Of a stretch of 64,000 nt of DNA, positions 19,100-31,514 are shown piece by piece. Where the stretch lies: assembly GCF_021730395.1 (NCBI RefSeq), contig NC_069362.1, forward strand, positions 67,845,501-67,909,500, read 5' to 3'. The position numbers and the translations under genes were made by a program. This DNA is from Mercenaria mercenaria. Its lineage: Eukaryota; Mollusca; Bivalvia; Venerida; Veneridae. Every line of letters starts with the position of its first letter. Positions within the stretch are counted from its first letter, which is position 1. The notes below the pieces were generated by a model. That model saw nothing but the letters and a program-made list of their open reading frames with translations. It searched no databases and was not told the DNA's origin.

Positions 19100-22000
19100 A
19101 CTTTCACTACAATGTATTAAATCCGGTTACAAATAAAAAATTATATCAAACACACAATAATTCAATCTCAAGCAACTAATTGATCAGCCTACTCATTTTA
19201 CCGAACATTCCGAATCTCTGATTGATCTTATTTTTGTTTCCAATAAGAGTAAGGTTCTCCATTCTGTCTTTGGTGAAAACTTTCTTGAACAAGAACAAAG
19301 ATATCACACACCTGTATTTGTATTTCTTAAATTTCAAAAACTAAAACGACACTGCTTTAACAGACTTGTCTGGGAATACGACCGCTGGGACTATGATAGC
19401 TTGCGAGATTCTTTTAAAATCATCCATTGTATAACTGCATTGATATAGATATAAAAATATGCCAATAATATTGTTTCAAATATTTCAGAACTAGCAAAAC
19501 ACAATATTCCTCATAAGACTATTAAAATAAGACCCCTTTATGTATCATGGATGACAAATGACATAAGGAGAAACATTCGTAAGCGCAAACGACTATATAG
19601 AAAGGCCAGAAGAACGCCATCACAACATCATTGGCCTACAGTCCGAAACGAGGCCAAATCGAACTACTTTCTTAACCTTTCTGACAACTCAAACGTGGTT
19701 CTTCATCGTCAAAGGACTGGTGGAAAACTCTTTAATCATTTATTTCTAAACCAGATAAGAATACCATTCCCCCATTTCAGTATTCTAATACAAATTAAAC
19801 AACATACTCTGACCTTGATAAGGCAAATCTTCTTAACGATAACTTCGTACAGCAGACGAACTTTGACGACAACAATAGAGAGGCACCTGACCATGCCCTG
19901 CTCATTGACCTTTCTATCTGATCTAATACTACATCCTGTCGAAATCGAAGATGTCCTCAAATCATTACAAGTTGACAAGGCAGCAGGACCGGACCTCTAC
20001 GTGAAATTTCTCATGAGCTCTCCTTCCCTCTTTGTAGACTAATACACCTTTACAAACTCGTACAATGCCGTCTGTTTGGAAAGAGGCCCATGCAGCTGTT
20101 ATTTACAAGAAAGGCGATGCATAACTTCCAAGTAACTATCGGCCAATTTCTCTTAAATACAACTAAAAAGGTGTTCGAACGTCTGGTATTTAAGAGTGTC
20201 TTTAATCAACTTCAAGATGTTAACTTTCTAACTACAGCCCAGTCTGGTTTTATTCCAGGTGATTTTACTGTCAATCAACTGGTCTTATTTACGACACACT
20301 TTGCAAAACTCTTGACGATGGGCTGGAAGTAGTTCTGTCGTTTTATTTGACAAAAGTAAAGTCTTTGACAAAGTATGGTACAAATGTCTTCTATCTAAAC
20401 TGGATCATATAAGTATTATTATTATTATTATACCAGATTTATATAGCGCCCTTTTCATGATAAACACGTTCAAAGGCGCTTTACAGCAACTGCAGCCACA
20501 CAGGGCGCGAAATCATCCTCTACTAGTACAGACACAGAGCGATCTGACCAGAGGGACAGAGTGAGACAAAGCCCCCACAGAGAGATCAGAAATCAGATAC
20601 AGGCTTGTCCGGCTAACTTAGCCTAGCTCGTTGCGAATAGACAGCCTGGTTCTTTAACGTGCCCAGTGTATAGCACTGATACACGCAAGGATTGCCTGGG
20701 TTCCTGACCAGTACACCTCTAGCTGGGTGGGAAACACTGAAAAGCGTTTCTGAAAATTCCCGAGTAGCTGCCGGGGATCGAACCCCGACCTCAGGATTGG
20801 AAGGCCAGTGTGCAAACCACTGAGCTATCCTTCCATAAGTATTACTGGATCTTTGCTCTCTTGGTTTCAGAGTTATCTCTCTGACAGATGTCATCTGGTT
20901 ATACTTCCAGGCACCCAGTCATCATGGGCTCATTTCAAAGCAGGTGTTCTACAGGGGTCAATCTTTGGACGTCTGCTATTTCTCATCTTTATTAATGACA
21001 TTGTACATGAAATAAGATCTTGTATAAATCTCTTTGCAGATGACACTAGCCTCTATGTAATAGGAGAACAACCCGACTAAGTCGCACACTTCTCAAGTCT
21101 GATATCCAGACAATCTCGTCCTGGGCCGAAAAATGGTTAGTGATCCACCGAAATCTGAATCTCTTCTTGTAACCAGTAAATGACATTCAAGCCATCAAAA
21201 TCTGAATCTCTTCTTGTGAATAGAAAATGTGTAAACATCCACCTCTACAAATGTTCACACAACAAATAACATAAGCACCTCGGTTTTGTTAAACTTTCTA
21301 GTGATTGTACATGGCACAAACATATCGAATACATCACAAATAAGACAAAGAAACGTGTTAATATCATGCGCAAATTAAAGTACTATTTAGATTTTAAATC
21401 CCTAGAAATTACCATCACGTCATTCATTCGACCGATATTAGAGTATGCGTATGCTGACGTTGTTTGGAGTAATTGTGCTCAGTACGAATTCGAACAACTT
21501 GACAAAATACAAAACGAGTGTGCACGCATTGCCTCTGGAGCAACAAAGCTCATTTCATTGGAAAATTTACATCAGGAAATCAATTGGAAACCTCTATCGG
21601 ACAGAAGATATAAGCATAAACTTGTTTTATTTTATAAGGCAAATCAAATACTTGATTATCTTTTATCTTTGATTCTCGAAGCTAGCAACTCACGATACCC
21701 ACTGAGAAATTCTTACGACATACATATTATATACGCGAAATCTGCTTTACATTACAACTCCTTTTTGCCTTCAGACATTCGCGACTGGAACCAACTACCA
21801 GTAGATGTTCTCAATTGCTCAATTCTGTCGATCTTTTACAGTCGAATAAACATAAACAAAACAAAAATACCACAAAATTATTACGTTGGTAGCAGAAAAC
21901 TCAAACTTCTGCACACACGACTTCGCATTAAATGTAGTCCTCCCAACAAACACCTGTTTATGAAAAATATTTCTCCCTCTCCCTTATGGACGTGTGGAAT

Positions 22001-22550
22001 ATTTGAATCAAACTTTCGTTTCTTTTTCGAATGTAGATTTTACACTGCCTTTCACAATGTCTTTCTACATAATCTACAACATTATGAGATTCACCTTAAC
22101 ACAGTGCTCCTTGGAAACTCACCCCTTACCGACCAAGAGAATACTATAGTATTCGTGGATGTTCAGAATTACATATCTGAGAGTAAGAGATTTCATGATA
22201 CCTTTCTTTTTCTTTCGAGATGATATTCCCCTCTACCTTTCTCTGTCCTTCCACTTTCTAATTACGTTACTGAATGCTGTTGTATATTCTCTATATCTAT
22301 GCTTTTAATTGTCACTATCATTTTATAACATACAGAGACATGTATAAGAGTATTTCCCACTCCGAGTATAACATAACGCTCTCCTATATTTACATACAAA
22401 CCGTATTGTCCGTTTAAGGAGAAGAATTCTATAAGACATTGTCTTTCATTCTTATCCTTTCCTTAACAACATGTTAACTTGTTGTTGTAATTGTACAAAT
22501 CTGTAATGTACTCTTGGGAATAAATATACTAAAACACTACAAACATCTCA
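19100..22550 (+). mobile_element. LINE (jockey/CR1-like), 5'-truncated and broken
   Basis: Starts inside the endonuclease C-terminus (HSESLIDLIFVSNKSKVL), then RT blocks: AGPD region near 19990, TTAQSGFIPG near 20235, SWFQSYLSDR and GVLQGSIFGRLLFLIFINDI near 20860-21000, FADDTSLY near 21035, and a 285-codon C-terminal frame (21366-22223) with LEYAYADVVWSNC and a Cys/His-poor finger-like end. Several frameshifts and stops separate the blocks, and a SINE interrupts the RT. The 3' end is near gggaataaatatactaaaa (22525). Sits in an intron of gene B. Confidence 0.85.
20419..20834 (-). mobile_element. tRNA-derived SINE inserted in the LINE
   Basis: On the minus strand it begins ggaaggatagctcagtggtt (A box) with ggggttcgatccccgg (B box) and ends in an (ATT)n tail. 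Flanked by the exact 10-bp duplication ATAAGTATTA (20409-20418 and 20835-20844). Younger than the LINE it splits. Confidence 0.9.
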
Positions 22551-22861
22551 TAAACGATAACAAGATAATTAAAAGAAAATTCTAAATGTAGCTCTGCCTG
22601 TCCCTAATAAGATTTAAGGGAACTCATTTGAATAAACGTGGAAGAGAACCTTATAAGGATACACAGACCAAGTTTGGTGAAGATACGTTACATTTCTCAT
22701 GAGAAGATGTAGTTTATTAGTTCTTGTTTTTCTATTTTTCACTGTAGCAGACCATAAAAAACCCAGACCGGATTGTTCGAACGAATTGGAGAGGACCTTA
22801 CATTAGGGCGCAACAAACCAAATTTGGTGAATATCTATCAAGCAACAATAAGTTGCTTAAA

Positions 22862-24260
22862 GATTTCTTGTGCTCCCCGAAGGACGAGCATATAGTTGCA
22901 ACTTTGTCCGTCCTTCCGTCCGTCTCTCCGTCCGTCTGTCACACTATTGTCCGGAGTATAACTTGAAAAGTATTAGTGGCATTTGATTGAAACTTCACAT
23001 AATCATAGAGGCCATTGTAGCCTGGGAATCTAGTCTGACAATTTCTAACTTCTTCTCTACCTGCAAATTGACAGCCGGAGAATCCTGTTATCCGATCGCA
23101 GCGCCACCTATATTACACACGAAATATGCGGGTGTATAATAATGAACGATAACTTCTGAAAGCAATAATCCATGGCTAAAAATAGAAACGGAATTCTCAT
23201 GGAAAAGACTAATCGGAGACGTGTACTTACGAAGATTTCCAGGCCATATATAAATACCAGTTTTTACCTCCCATTGCTTTTCCAGCAAGTTGTAACAACT
23301 TTAAAATATGTCAGAATAAACTTAAATGTGCGTCACAGCTATCCAATGGTAAGATGTTATACTGATTCAGACATAGTGATCTACGAAAATTGCCGAATTT
23401 TCGGCAGCATTGCCTCGTTTTCGTTTTAAGCAAGCGCAAATTTGATCACATATTAATTAGACTATTTATAGAAAGTCGATAACCATCAGTGACATGGAAA
23501 CTCCTTCAGATTTCTCCAGGCGTTTATTTAATATCAGAAACTCGATGAATGCCAATTAACACTAATTAGCGCAAATTTAGGATCTTTGATGCATAGATAT
23601 TAGGTATGATTTCTTCAGCCAAAGCACGAATATTATCAACGGCTTCCCAGGCTAAGGTCATTGAGACAGAGTGCAGTGTTAAAGAACCATAACTCTACCT
23701 TACCTAGTTTTTGAATTATCTCCAACTATCAAGTAAGGCTGCTTGTCCGGAGCATTTCTTGAAAGGTATTAAATGCGTTTTATTGAAACTTCATAAAGTG
23801 ATAGAGACTATTGAAGAAAAGTACAGTGTTAAAGAACCATAACTCTGCTTTACCTAGTTTTTGAATAATCTCCCTTTAGTATACAAAATAAGGCTTTTCC
23901 GGAGTATAACTTGAAAAGTATTAACGGCATTTCATTGAAACTTCACAAAATGATAGAAGCCATTGAGATAATGTGCAGTGTCAAAGAATCATACCTCTAC
24001 TTTACCTAGTTTTTTAATTATCTTCCTTTATTATACAAAACAAGGCTTGTCCGGAGCATTACTTGAAAAGTATTAATGACATTTCATTGAAACTTCACAA
24101 AATGATAGAGGCCATTGCCGGAAAGTGCAGTGTCAAAGAACAATAACTCTACCTTACCTAGTCTTTGAATTATAACTCTACCTTACTTAGTCTTTGAATT
24201 ATCTCCCTCTATTCAATTTTCTTCCTTTTATTATCTCCATTTTTTTTTGGTTTCTAATAT
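22862..24260. repeat. Tandem-unit element 'ttgtccggagtataacttgaaaag'
   Basis: Four diverged units of about 140-160 bp (starts near 22948, 23745, 23888, 24048), each with a gaaacttcacaaaatgatag core and 'aactctaccttacctagt'. It begins with a tccgtccttccgtccgtc run. Inserted in the gene B intron relative to gene A, and itself interrupted by a DNA element at 23020-23652. Confidence 0.7.
23020..23652. mobile_element. 633-bp non-autonomous DNA element, TA target
   Basis: Ends GCCTGGGAA and TTCCCAGGC, flanked by TA on both sides (23018-23019, 23653-23654). Breaks the tandem-unit element within the phrase gaggccattg|gataatg. No transposase. TA duplication suggests a Tc1/mariner-type mobiliser. Confidence 0.75.
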
Positions 24261-24624
24261 GTTAATCCCCATATTGGGACAAGCACATGCATCTGGGAGC
24301 ATCATTCGATTTTACCGATTCCTTGTCTATTTTTAACTTTAGCAGCCCCTAAAAGGAGCCAAGCTGAATCATTTGAACAGACTTGATGGATGTCCATGCC
24401 AGAATGTTATTGATCAGGTTTGGTATAATTCTGACGAGTAGTTTCAGAGGATAAGATATTTAAGTAAAAATGTTGACCGAGGACGACGGACATCGTAGGA
24501 TGGACCATCCTCCTATATTAATAACTACCTGAACAAAGTTCAGGTGAGACAAAAATAAAAGAAAAATCATATTCGTGATAAATTACACATAATTGTACAA
24601 GGCATTTGCATCGAGGCGACTTAC

Positions 24625-24920
24625 TTCTTAACACATGCACTTTGATTCTTCCAATATTTAAATCTGAACTTCGGCCAAATATTTCCCGGCGTCCTCCTTT
24701 CGGCTGCTTGTTATTTCTAAGTTGTTTTGTATGACCATGTATGTAAATCTTGCTTATTATCGATAATCTACCATTCCAGAATAGATTTGAGCTGCTGATT
24801 TTTTTTTTACCAATTAAAAACCAGCCCACATGAGTAGGTGCTGTTTGACCACCACCTGTCTTGCATGTTAAGTTAATGCTGCCATACTGTGGTACATATT
24901 GTGTGCCCGAAATGCTTAGT
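24625..24920 (-). pseudogene. Gene B Ig2 exon, broken
   Basis: Aligns with 8474-8773. The 3' splice site AG is replaced by CA, a poly-A stretch at the WFF-NG region changed length, and GIYVCR became sequence without the Cys. The donor gtaagt survives. Confidence 0.85.
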
Positions 24921-25399
24921 TGTGAAACAAATGTATTTGCAATGCTTTACAACGAGACTGAAATGGTCCTGCTTGGGAACCTACAGGTAAAAATACAAGC
25001 TGGTCTGTGTTAAGACCCTGTGTGTTAGTTCACAGGAGATAACTCCTGAGGCTATTCAAATTTTGTATAATTATGTCCCACTGCCAAGAAAGATTTGTCA
25101 GAATATATAAGAGAAATTATAAAAAAAAATAAAAATAGATATTGACCTATACACCTAATATGTGTATTGGTGGTTGAACTCCACATATAAATCCATATGG
25201 TGGAGATTACTTTACATCATATTTCGATTAAATTATACACGCACTAGCTGTCACAAATGTCATGATTGTTCCGTAGACCGAAGTTTAAAATGTTTCATTC
25301 CTCAAATGGCTGTGTAGGCAGTGTGCTAGCTGATAGCAATAAAACTGTTCTTTATAAAATTCTTATTCACAACACAAACTATGATTATATGCGTTTTAC

Positions 25400-25616
25400 C
25401 TGCTTGCTGCGTTACTTCTAGTGTAACGATTTTCACTATGGAAGGGGTTTTTGCGCTTTTTTCGCAAGTATATTTTCCTGCGTCACTGTTTTTGACGTTG
25501 TTTATCATCAAGTCCCAGTCTGGTCCGTTAGCAGATACAGCAAATCTCACATCTCCCACATACACGTATTGACCAATTGTTAACGGAAAGTCGGAGCCTA
25601 CCTTTCTCCAGACAAC
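25400..25616 (-). CDS. Gene B exon 3: second half of Ig1, intact
   Basis: 217 bases, nine fewer than gene A, in frame. Contains VVWRK, NSDAGKYTC and KIVTLEVTQQAG with a good donor gtaaaa. All Ig core residues are kept. Confidence 0.7.
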
Positions 25617-26001
25617 CTGAATACAGTTATTTATACTCGTTACTTTATCTAAATTTCTAGTATAACATATGCATCAACTAGTACTGATTCATTATACTGC
25701 TGATATATTTACTTATTCTTTAAAAAGCAAAGAAGAATCATCACAATTGTCAAGTTAGTGTTACACGCTTATATCTGTGTTTTGCAGCTTTTGCAGCGTT
25801 ATTTTTCCCAATAAGAATCTTCTATCTTATAGCCCACGTAAATCATTCTTGGCTTAGTTTTTTCTATTATAATTAGGCAAAAAATTACATTCGTAATATG
25901 TATGAACTAAAACTAAAAAAGAAAAGAAAAAGAAAATTACACCACGTCTTAAAAGAACATATATCTTTTCATCTCAACAATTTTGATGTATAAAACTTTA
26001 C

Positions 26002-26096
26002 CATTCTTGTTCCTAGCTCTTTCACGGTGCAAAGCAGGACTGCAGTCTGACCTTCTTTTACGCTGACATGTTCTTGTTCAACTGTTGACTCCAGTG
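26002..26096 (-). CDS. Gene B exon 2: first half of Ig1, intact
   Basis: Acceptor ttgtag, 95 bases, donor gtaaag. Encodes the EQEHVSVKEGQTAVLLC strand with the first Ig Cys. Same length and phases as gene A. Confidence 0.7.
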
Positions 26097-26949
26097 CTAC
26101 AATTGATTAAAAACATTGGAACAAACTATACACGATCTTGGGATACTGTTGACATAGAACATTAAGATTACACGACACGGAAACTTTATGCAAAATAAAC
26201 ATAATAATTGTTTGATATTTGAATTCAGTATATCGTTTCAATTTCCTGTCAGATATATTTATCCACAGTGAAAGATCGCATTATATGTATCAAATAAAAA
26301 TATATATATATTTGAACTTTTAAATAATGTTTTGCATATGATAGAGAAAGATACATGAATATATTTATGATGAAAATAAAAACATGTAAAAACAACCCCG
26401 TTATTTCGCTACTTAGTGTGTCCACAATGCTACTCCTCGTTGACATCAAGAATCATTAGGTGAGTGTTTTCCCCAGTAATCTTATCATTGACAAGTTTAT
26501 ACCAGTTTTAAGACAAAGGTTAAAATACACATTTATAAAAAATGTTAAAGCCATCTCATGTGTTTGAAATGTAAAGATTTTATTTTTGAAGAAAAAAAGA
26601 AAAAGAATATAGACTTGGTATTATTGAAATAAGATTGAGCCAATATGAAGTATTGAATTAGGATGCTAGGAAAGAATGTTTCCTGAATATATTTATGTGT
26701 AAATACATTGATTTAAATTTCTTTTTGTTATTCTCGCAACTAACTTGCATTTATCACTATCAATTACTACCCTAAACACTATTCATTATATCAATATATC
26801 TTGTATTTACGTTTGTCATGTATCTTAGCCAATGCCATGTCACGTGCAAAAACTACAGTTCATTAAAACATTTAAAAAAAGTTTCTTTAAGATAGAAACA
26901 AATTATTATATTGAACGTTTGAGTTAGTTGAAGAAGAAAAATAATTAAG

Positions 26950-27645
26950 CAAGGGCTGTTTATAACATGTCTGCCCCTCCATGGTGGGTTGTCCCATTTT
27001 CTGTCTATGATCACTATGAACTTGACTTTTGACCTACTAGCTCCCAAAACATTAGTGGTCATTTACGTTATAAGTCCAATCATGCTGCCAACTTTGAAAG
27101 TTGAGTCAAGTTTTTCTTAAGTCATCGAGCGGAATCAGTTTCAAAGTTCAGGTCCCTGTGACCTTCACCTTTGACATAACCCCAAAAATATAGGAGTTAT
27201 TTACTTTATAAGTCCAGTCATTTTACTAAGTCTGAAGGTTTTGGATCAAGTAATTCTCAAGTTATTGGGTGGAAACCGTTTTCAGTGTTCAAGCCCCTGT
27301 AACCTTAATCTACTGACTCTAAAAGCTAAAAGAGACATTTGCTTTATAAGCCCAAGTATGGTACGAAGTTCGAAGGTTCTAGGTCATGTAGTTCTCAAGT
27401 TATTGGGTGGAAACCGTTTTCAATGTTCAGGCCCCTGTAACCTTAACCTTTAATTTACTGACCCTAAGAGCTAAAAGAGTCATTTGCTGTATAAGCCCAA
27501 GTACGGTACGAAGTTCGAAGGTTCTGGGTCATGTAGTTCTCTAGATATTGGGCGGAAACCGTTCGCTTTAACGGCCGACGGACGGACGGACCGACAGACT
27601 GAAAGCAATATACCCCCACTTCTTCGAAGGAGGGGACATAAAAAC
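26950..27645. repeat. Interspersed repeat, copy B counterpart of 11165-12055
   Basis: Same units and same acggacggacggaccgacag end as in copy A, without the LINE tail that interrupts A. Lies between exons 1 and 2 of gene B. Confidence 0.7.
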
Positions 27646-27908
27646 AACCTCACAATTTCTTATCCACTTTATGACATTCAAGTTAAATTCCAAACTATTC
27701 AAATACTACAAAAGTCTGCTTCAAGGAAAACCGAGCAATAGATAGGAAACAAGTATATAGCCTACCTATATTCTATATCCTCACATGGACCAATATAATT
27801 CAAACGAAAGAAATGAAAGACAGAAAAAAAAACGCACAGCATTCAATGCATGAAATTGTAGTATTTGTTTAAAATTTAGCAAAGAGCAGTTTTATATTCT
27901 ATATTTAC

Positions 27909-27966
27909 CACCACAGACTGGCATAATCCAGATGCACGATATGAACAACACACCAAAGAACAACAT
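27909..27966 (-). CDS. Gene B exon 1: signal peptide, intact
   Basis: ATG, 19 hydrophobic codons plus one base and donor gtaaat. Same length and phase as gene A exon 1, with about six residue differences. Confidence 0.7.
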
Positions 27967-27989
27967 ATCCAACTGTAAAAAATCCTCTT

Positions 27990-29740
27990 TTGCTAAAGAT
28001 ATACCACTAAGTACTAGTCAAAATAATTGGACGATCAGATTGTTTAATATTTGTGACGGCGTTTAATATTCACTAGGATCGCGACTACACTAACTGTGTG
28101 ATGAGAGAATGTTACAATAATTTTGTGCAAGCAGAATGAGAGGTACTGTTTACCACTTGATGCTTTTGTACTTTCAATAATGGAACGGTCTATTTAGGTC
28201 CCATTAGTTCTATACAGTTTATTTGGGATTATGATTAATTTTAGCAACACAAACATGAATCGTTTTAACAACCGTGATAGTAAATGTAAATACAATTAAT
28301 GATATATTTGCATATCGCTGTCCGACAAAGTCACTGTATTTCGCTTTAGTAATTCATTCCATAAATTTTCATCCTTAAAGTGCCGTCTTGTGTTCTTATG
28401 AATGAACGTTTTTCACGTTAGCTGCGAAAGCTCACAATAAACTGTACGTATTTGTGTAAAGACGCAATATGATATAGATCACAAAGGATGCAATTTTACA
28501 TCAGACGCGGGTTCGCTCAGATATTGGGCATTTAGATGAACAAAATGAATTTCGAAAAGAGAGAGAAGAAAGCACACTTGATCATTTACCTTCTATGTCA
28601 ACCTTGTTTTGAGACAAAACTCAAACAAACAAGAAATATTTTGTAAAAAGATATTTGCGATGGTGGGGATTTAATGTATTGAACATGTTGTATTGCAGTA
28701 TAGATAAAGAAGTATAATTAAGTTATTCTTTCATATTGTGAATGTTTTCTCGCAATGTCCTCTTTAACCATGTGAAGATTAAAAAAATCGCTATAACTGG
28801 CAGTCTCCCGCGCATTGTTTACATAACAAATGCATTACCTCTTGACAAAATTATGACGCTTTACCAAACAGTTTGAATATTCCTGTGCAGTTTAAAATTT
28901 AGGCTGTATTTCTGTGCTTTTTTGGTAGATATACCAGGAAAACGTCTGTGTGATTCAAAGTATTATCAAACACTTGCATTTATTAATATCATTCCAAGTT
29001 TATTGAGATAGCCGAGCTCACCGCAACCATAAACTGCACGATACATAAATAGTTACACAAATTCGGAGTCCGAAGATTCGTGTTTTAGAAACCAATCACT
29101 CCGTATTACGTGTATAAATACCTCATGCCTTGCTTCTCCGACATACGTCATTAGAGGCAGTATCTACTTTATCTATGTAATATTCATTTGAAATGTAACG
29201 TAACTTTTTGTGGAACTGTATATTACGTTCAGCCAATTAATAGTTGTGTATTAATTTCCGTCCAGTCCAGCTGTTTTGATTGGTTGGAGAATTATAAAAT
29301 TACAACTTTTATTGGTTAGTAGATCAAAAGTACGCTGAAAATTTTCAACACTCACTGCTTACGTGGATTTAAGTAAAAGCTGCGACTATAAGCTTAGCAA
29401 TATGGGAGCTGATAGCAAATTGTTTAAATGGATAATTGTACATTAGCCTGTGTCAAGGTCAACTCTAGTAGGTGTTTTTTTTGTAAATGATCATGCTTTG
29501 CAACTAAAAGTTCTAGGCTTGGTATTGATATAGATAATGATGATATGCATTTTAGTTTACCCTGGATTATAAGACCGATTCACAGTCTATGTTCATACCT
29601 TGCATCAACGGTGCCAAACTTTATATAATCCACGTAGAAGTAACCTAATGCACTTTAAATAAGAAAGTATTAGACGTACTTGATATGTTTTTGCATCATC
29701 ACGATGGAGAAATTTTCTTTAGAACTAGTAGGTAGATCTG
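27990..29740. other. Upstream flank of gene B
   Basis: Matches 12430-14590 of copy A except 13440-14000. Contains short indels such as 28405-28575 (B only). No gene. Confidence 0.5.
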
Positions 29741-29743
29741 GTT

Positions 29744-30195
29744 AGAGACCACCAATTGTTTTCCCATAGACTTACATTGTAACATTATGGCGTGTACGGC
29801 CTTCCATACATCGAAACATGTATATCTAATTACAAGTTTTTCAAGAACTATCCTAGTTCTACCAAAATGTCGGACGAAAAACATATGAATAGTGGTACTT
29901 TATTTAAGTAATTTTCGTGTGAATGAGATGACCCCCTGTTTACATCATTGACATGGCGGGAGAAATTCGTTTGATAAAACTTTTTTTCAATACACATAAA
30001 ATGTAGCAAATTTTGTCAAAATGTATAATAAAATACTGTAAATGCAGTGAAAAATATCAATTTTGAAAAAATATTCACTTCCTGGGTTTGTTTACATGAC
30101 TGACCAATCAGAACGCACAGACTTACCTTATTCCCAGGTATACACTAACCTCATTCCCAGTAAGTTCCCTGTACTTTTTTGAATTGGTGGTCTCT
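29744..30195. mobile_element. 452-bp MITE with AGAGACCACCAATT ends
   Basis: Left end AGAGACCACCAATT and right end AATTGGTGGTCTCT are exact inverses. Copy A has the uninterrupted site (gtagatctagttatg, near 14545), so it inserted into copy B after duplication. No coding capacity. Confidence 0.8.
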
Positions 30196-30219
30196 GATCA
30201 TCTAGTTATGTTTTTAGGA

Positions 30220-31490
30220 ATGGTCTGCGTCCGTCCTTCCGTCCGTAACAAAATCGTGTCCGGTCCATATCTCCTAAACCCCTTGAAGGATTTTCATGAA
30301 ACTTGGGTCAAATGATCACCTCATCAAGACGATGTGCAGAACCCATGAGTCAGCCTTGTCGGTTCAAGGTCAAGGTCACAACTCAAGGTCAAATGTTTGA
30401 GCCTGCCATTTTGTGTCCGCTCTATATCTCCTAAACCCCTTGAAGGAATTTTATAAAACTTGGGTCAAATGATCACCTCATCAAGACGATGTGCAGAACC
30501 CATGAGTCAGCCATGCTGGCTCAAGGTCAAGGTTTGAGCCTGCCATTTTGTCTCCGCTCTATATCTCCTAAACCCATTGAAGGAATTTTATAAAACTTGG
30601 GTCAAATGATCACCTCATCAAGACAATGTGCAGAACCCATGAGTCAGCCATGATGGCTCAAGGTCAAAGTCACAACTCAAGGTCAAAAGTTCGAGCCTTC
30701 CATTTTGTGTCCGCTCTATATCTCTTAAACCCCTTGAAGGAATTTTATAAAACTTGGGTCAAATGATCACCTCATCGAGACGATGTGCAGAACCCATGAG
30801 TTAGTCATGCCGGCTCAAGGTCAAGGTCACAACTTAGGGTCAAAGGTTTGAACCTTCCATTTTGTGTCCGCTCTTGTCCTTGAAGAATTTTCATCAAACT
30901 TGGGTCAAACGATCACCTCACAAAGGCAATGTGCAGAACTTATGAGTCAGCACTGTCGGCTCAAGGTCAAGGTCACAACTGAAGGTCAAAGTTTTGAGCC
31001 TTCCATTTCGTGTCCGCTCTATATCTCCTAAACCCCTTGAAGGAATTTTATAAAACTTGGGTCAAATGATTACCTCATCAGAACGATGTGCACAAATTAT
31101 GAGTCAACCATGCCAGCTCAAGGTCAAGGTCACAACTAAGGGTCGAAGGTTTGAGCCTTCCATTTGGTGTCCACTCTGTATCTCCTTAACCCCTTGAAGG
31201 ATTTTCATCAAACTTGGGTCAAATGATCACCTCATCAAGACCTCATGAGTCAGCCATGTCAACTCAAGGTCAAGGTCACAACTGAAGGTCAAAGGTTTCA
31301 GCTCTGTATCTCCTAAACCCCTTGAAGGATTTTCATGAAACTTTGGTCAAATGATCACCTCATCAAGAAGTTGTGCAGAATTCATGAGTCAGCCATGTCA
31401 GTTCAAAGTCAAGGTCACAGCTAAAATCAAAGGTTTTACCCTTTCACTATCCATAGCAGTGACGGGGGATTTAGCTGTCTTTAAGACTGC
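30220..31490. repeat. ~158-bp satellite-like tandem repeat, 8 units
   Basis: Units start near 30257, 30415, 30551, 30709, 30868, 31012, 31169 and 31302, each with tatatctcctaaacccctt, aacttgggtcaaatgatcac and ctcaaggtcaaggtcacaac. Spacings run 133-159 bp because of internal deletions. Begins with tccgtccttccgtccg and ends near a poly-T. Present only in copy B. Confidence 0.88.
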
Positions 31491-31514
31491 CTTGTTTTTT
31501 TTTTTTATTTCTTA

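Larger units (their letters stand above)
18087..27966 (-). pseudogene. Gene B: decayed tandem copy of gene A
   Basis: Paralogue in the same orientation. Still readable: signal peptide exon 27909-27966 (MLFFGVLFISCIWIMPVCG), Ig1 halves 26002-26096 and 25400-25616, with good splice sites and intact frames. Broken: Ig2 (24625-24920) has lost the acceptor AG (cacaac instead of cagac), has a net four-base difference and lacks the F-strand Cys. The linker exon and small tail exon are deleted, and the last exon (18087-18246) has in-frame TGA and TAA. A LINE with a nested SINE and a tandem-repeat element sit in its introns. A truncated secreted Ig1-only product cannot be excluded, because the 5' three exons remain sound. 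Confidence 0.85.

Noticed and set aside
20750-20834. Possible functional tRNA on the minus strand
   Set aside because: It is the head of a SINE with target duplications, inserted in a LINE.
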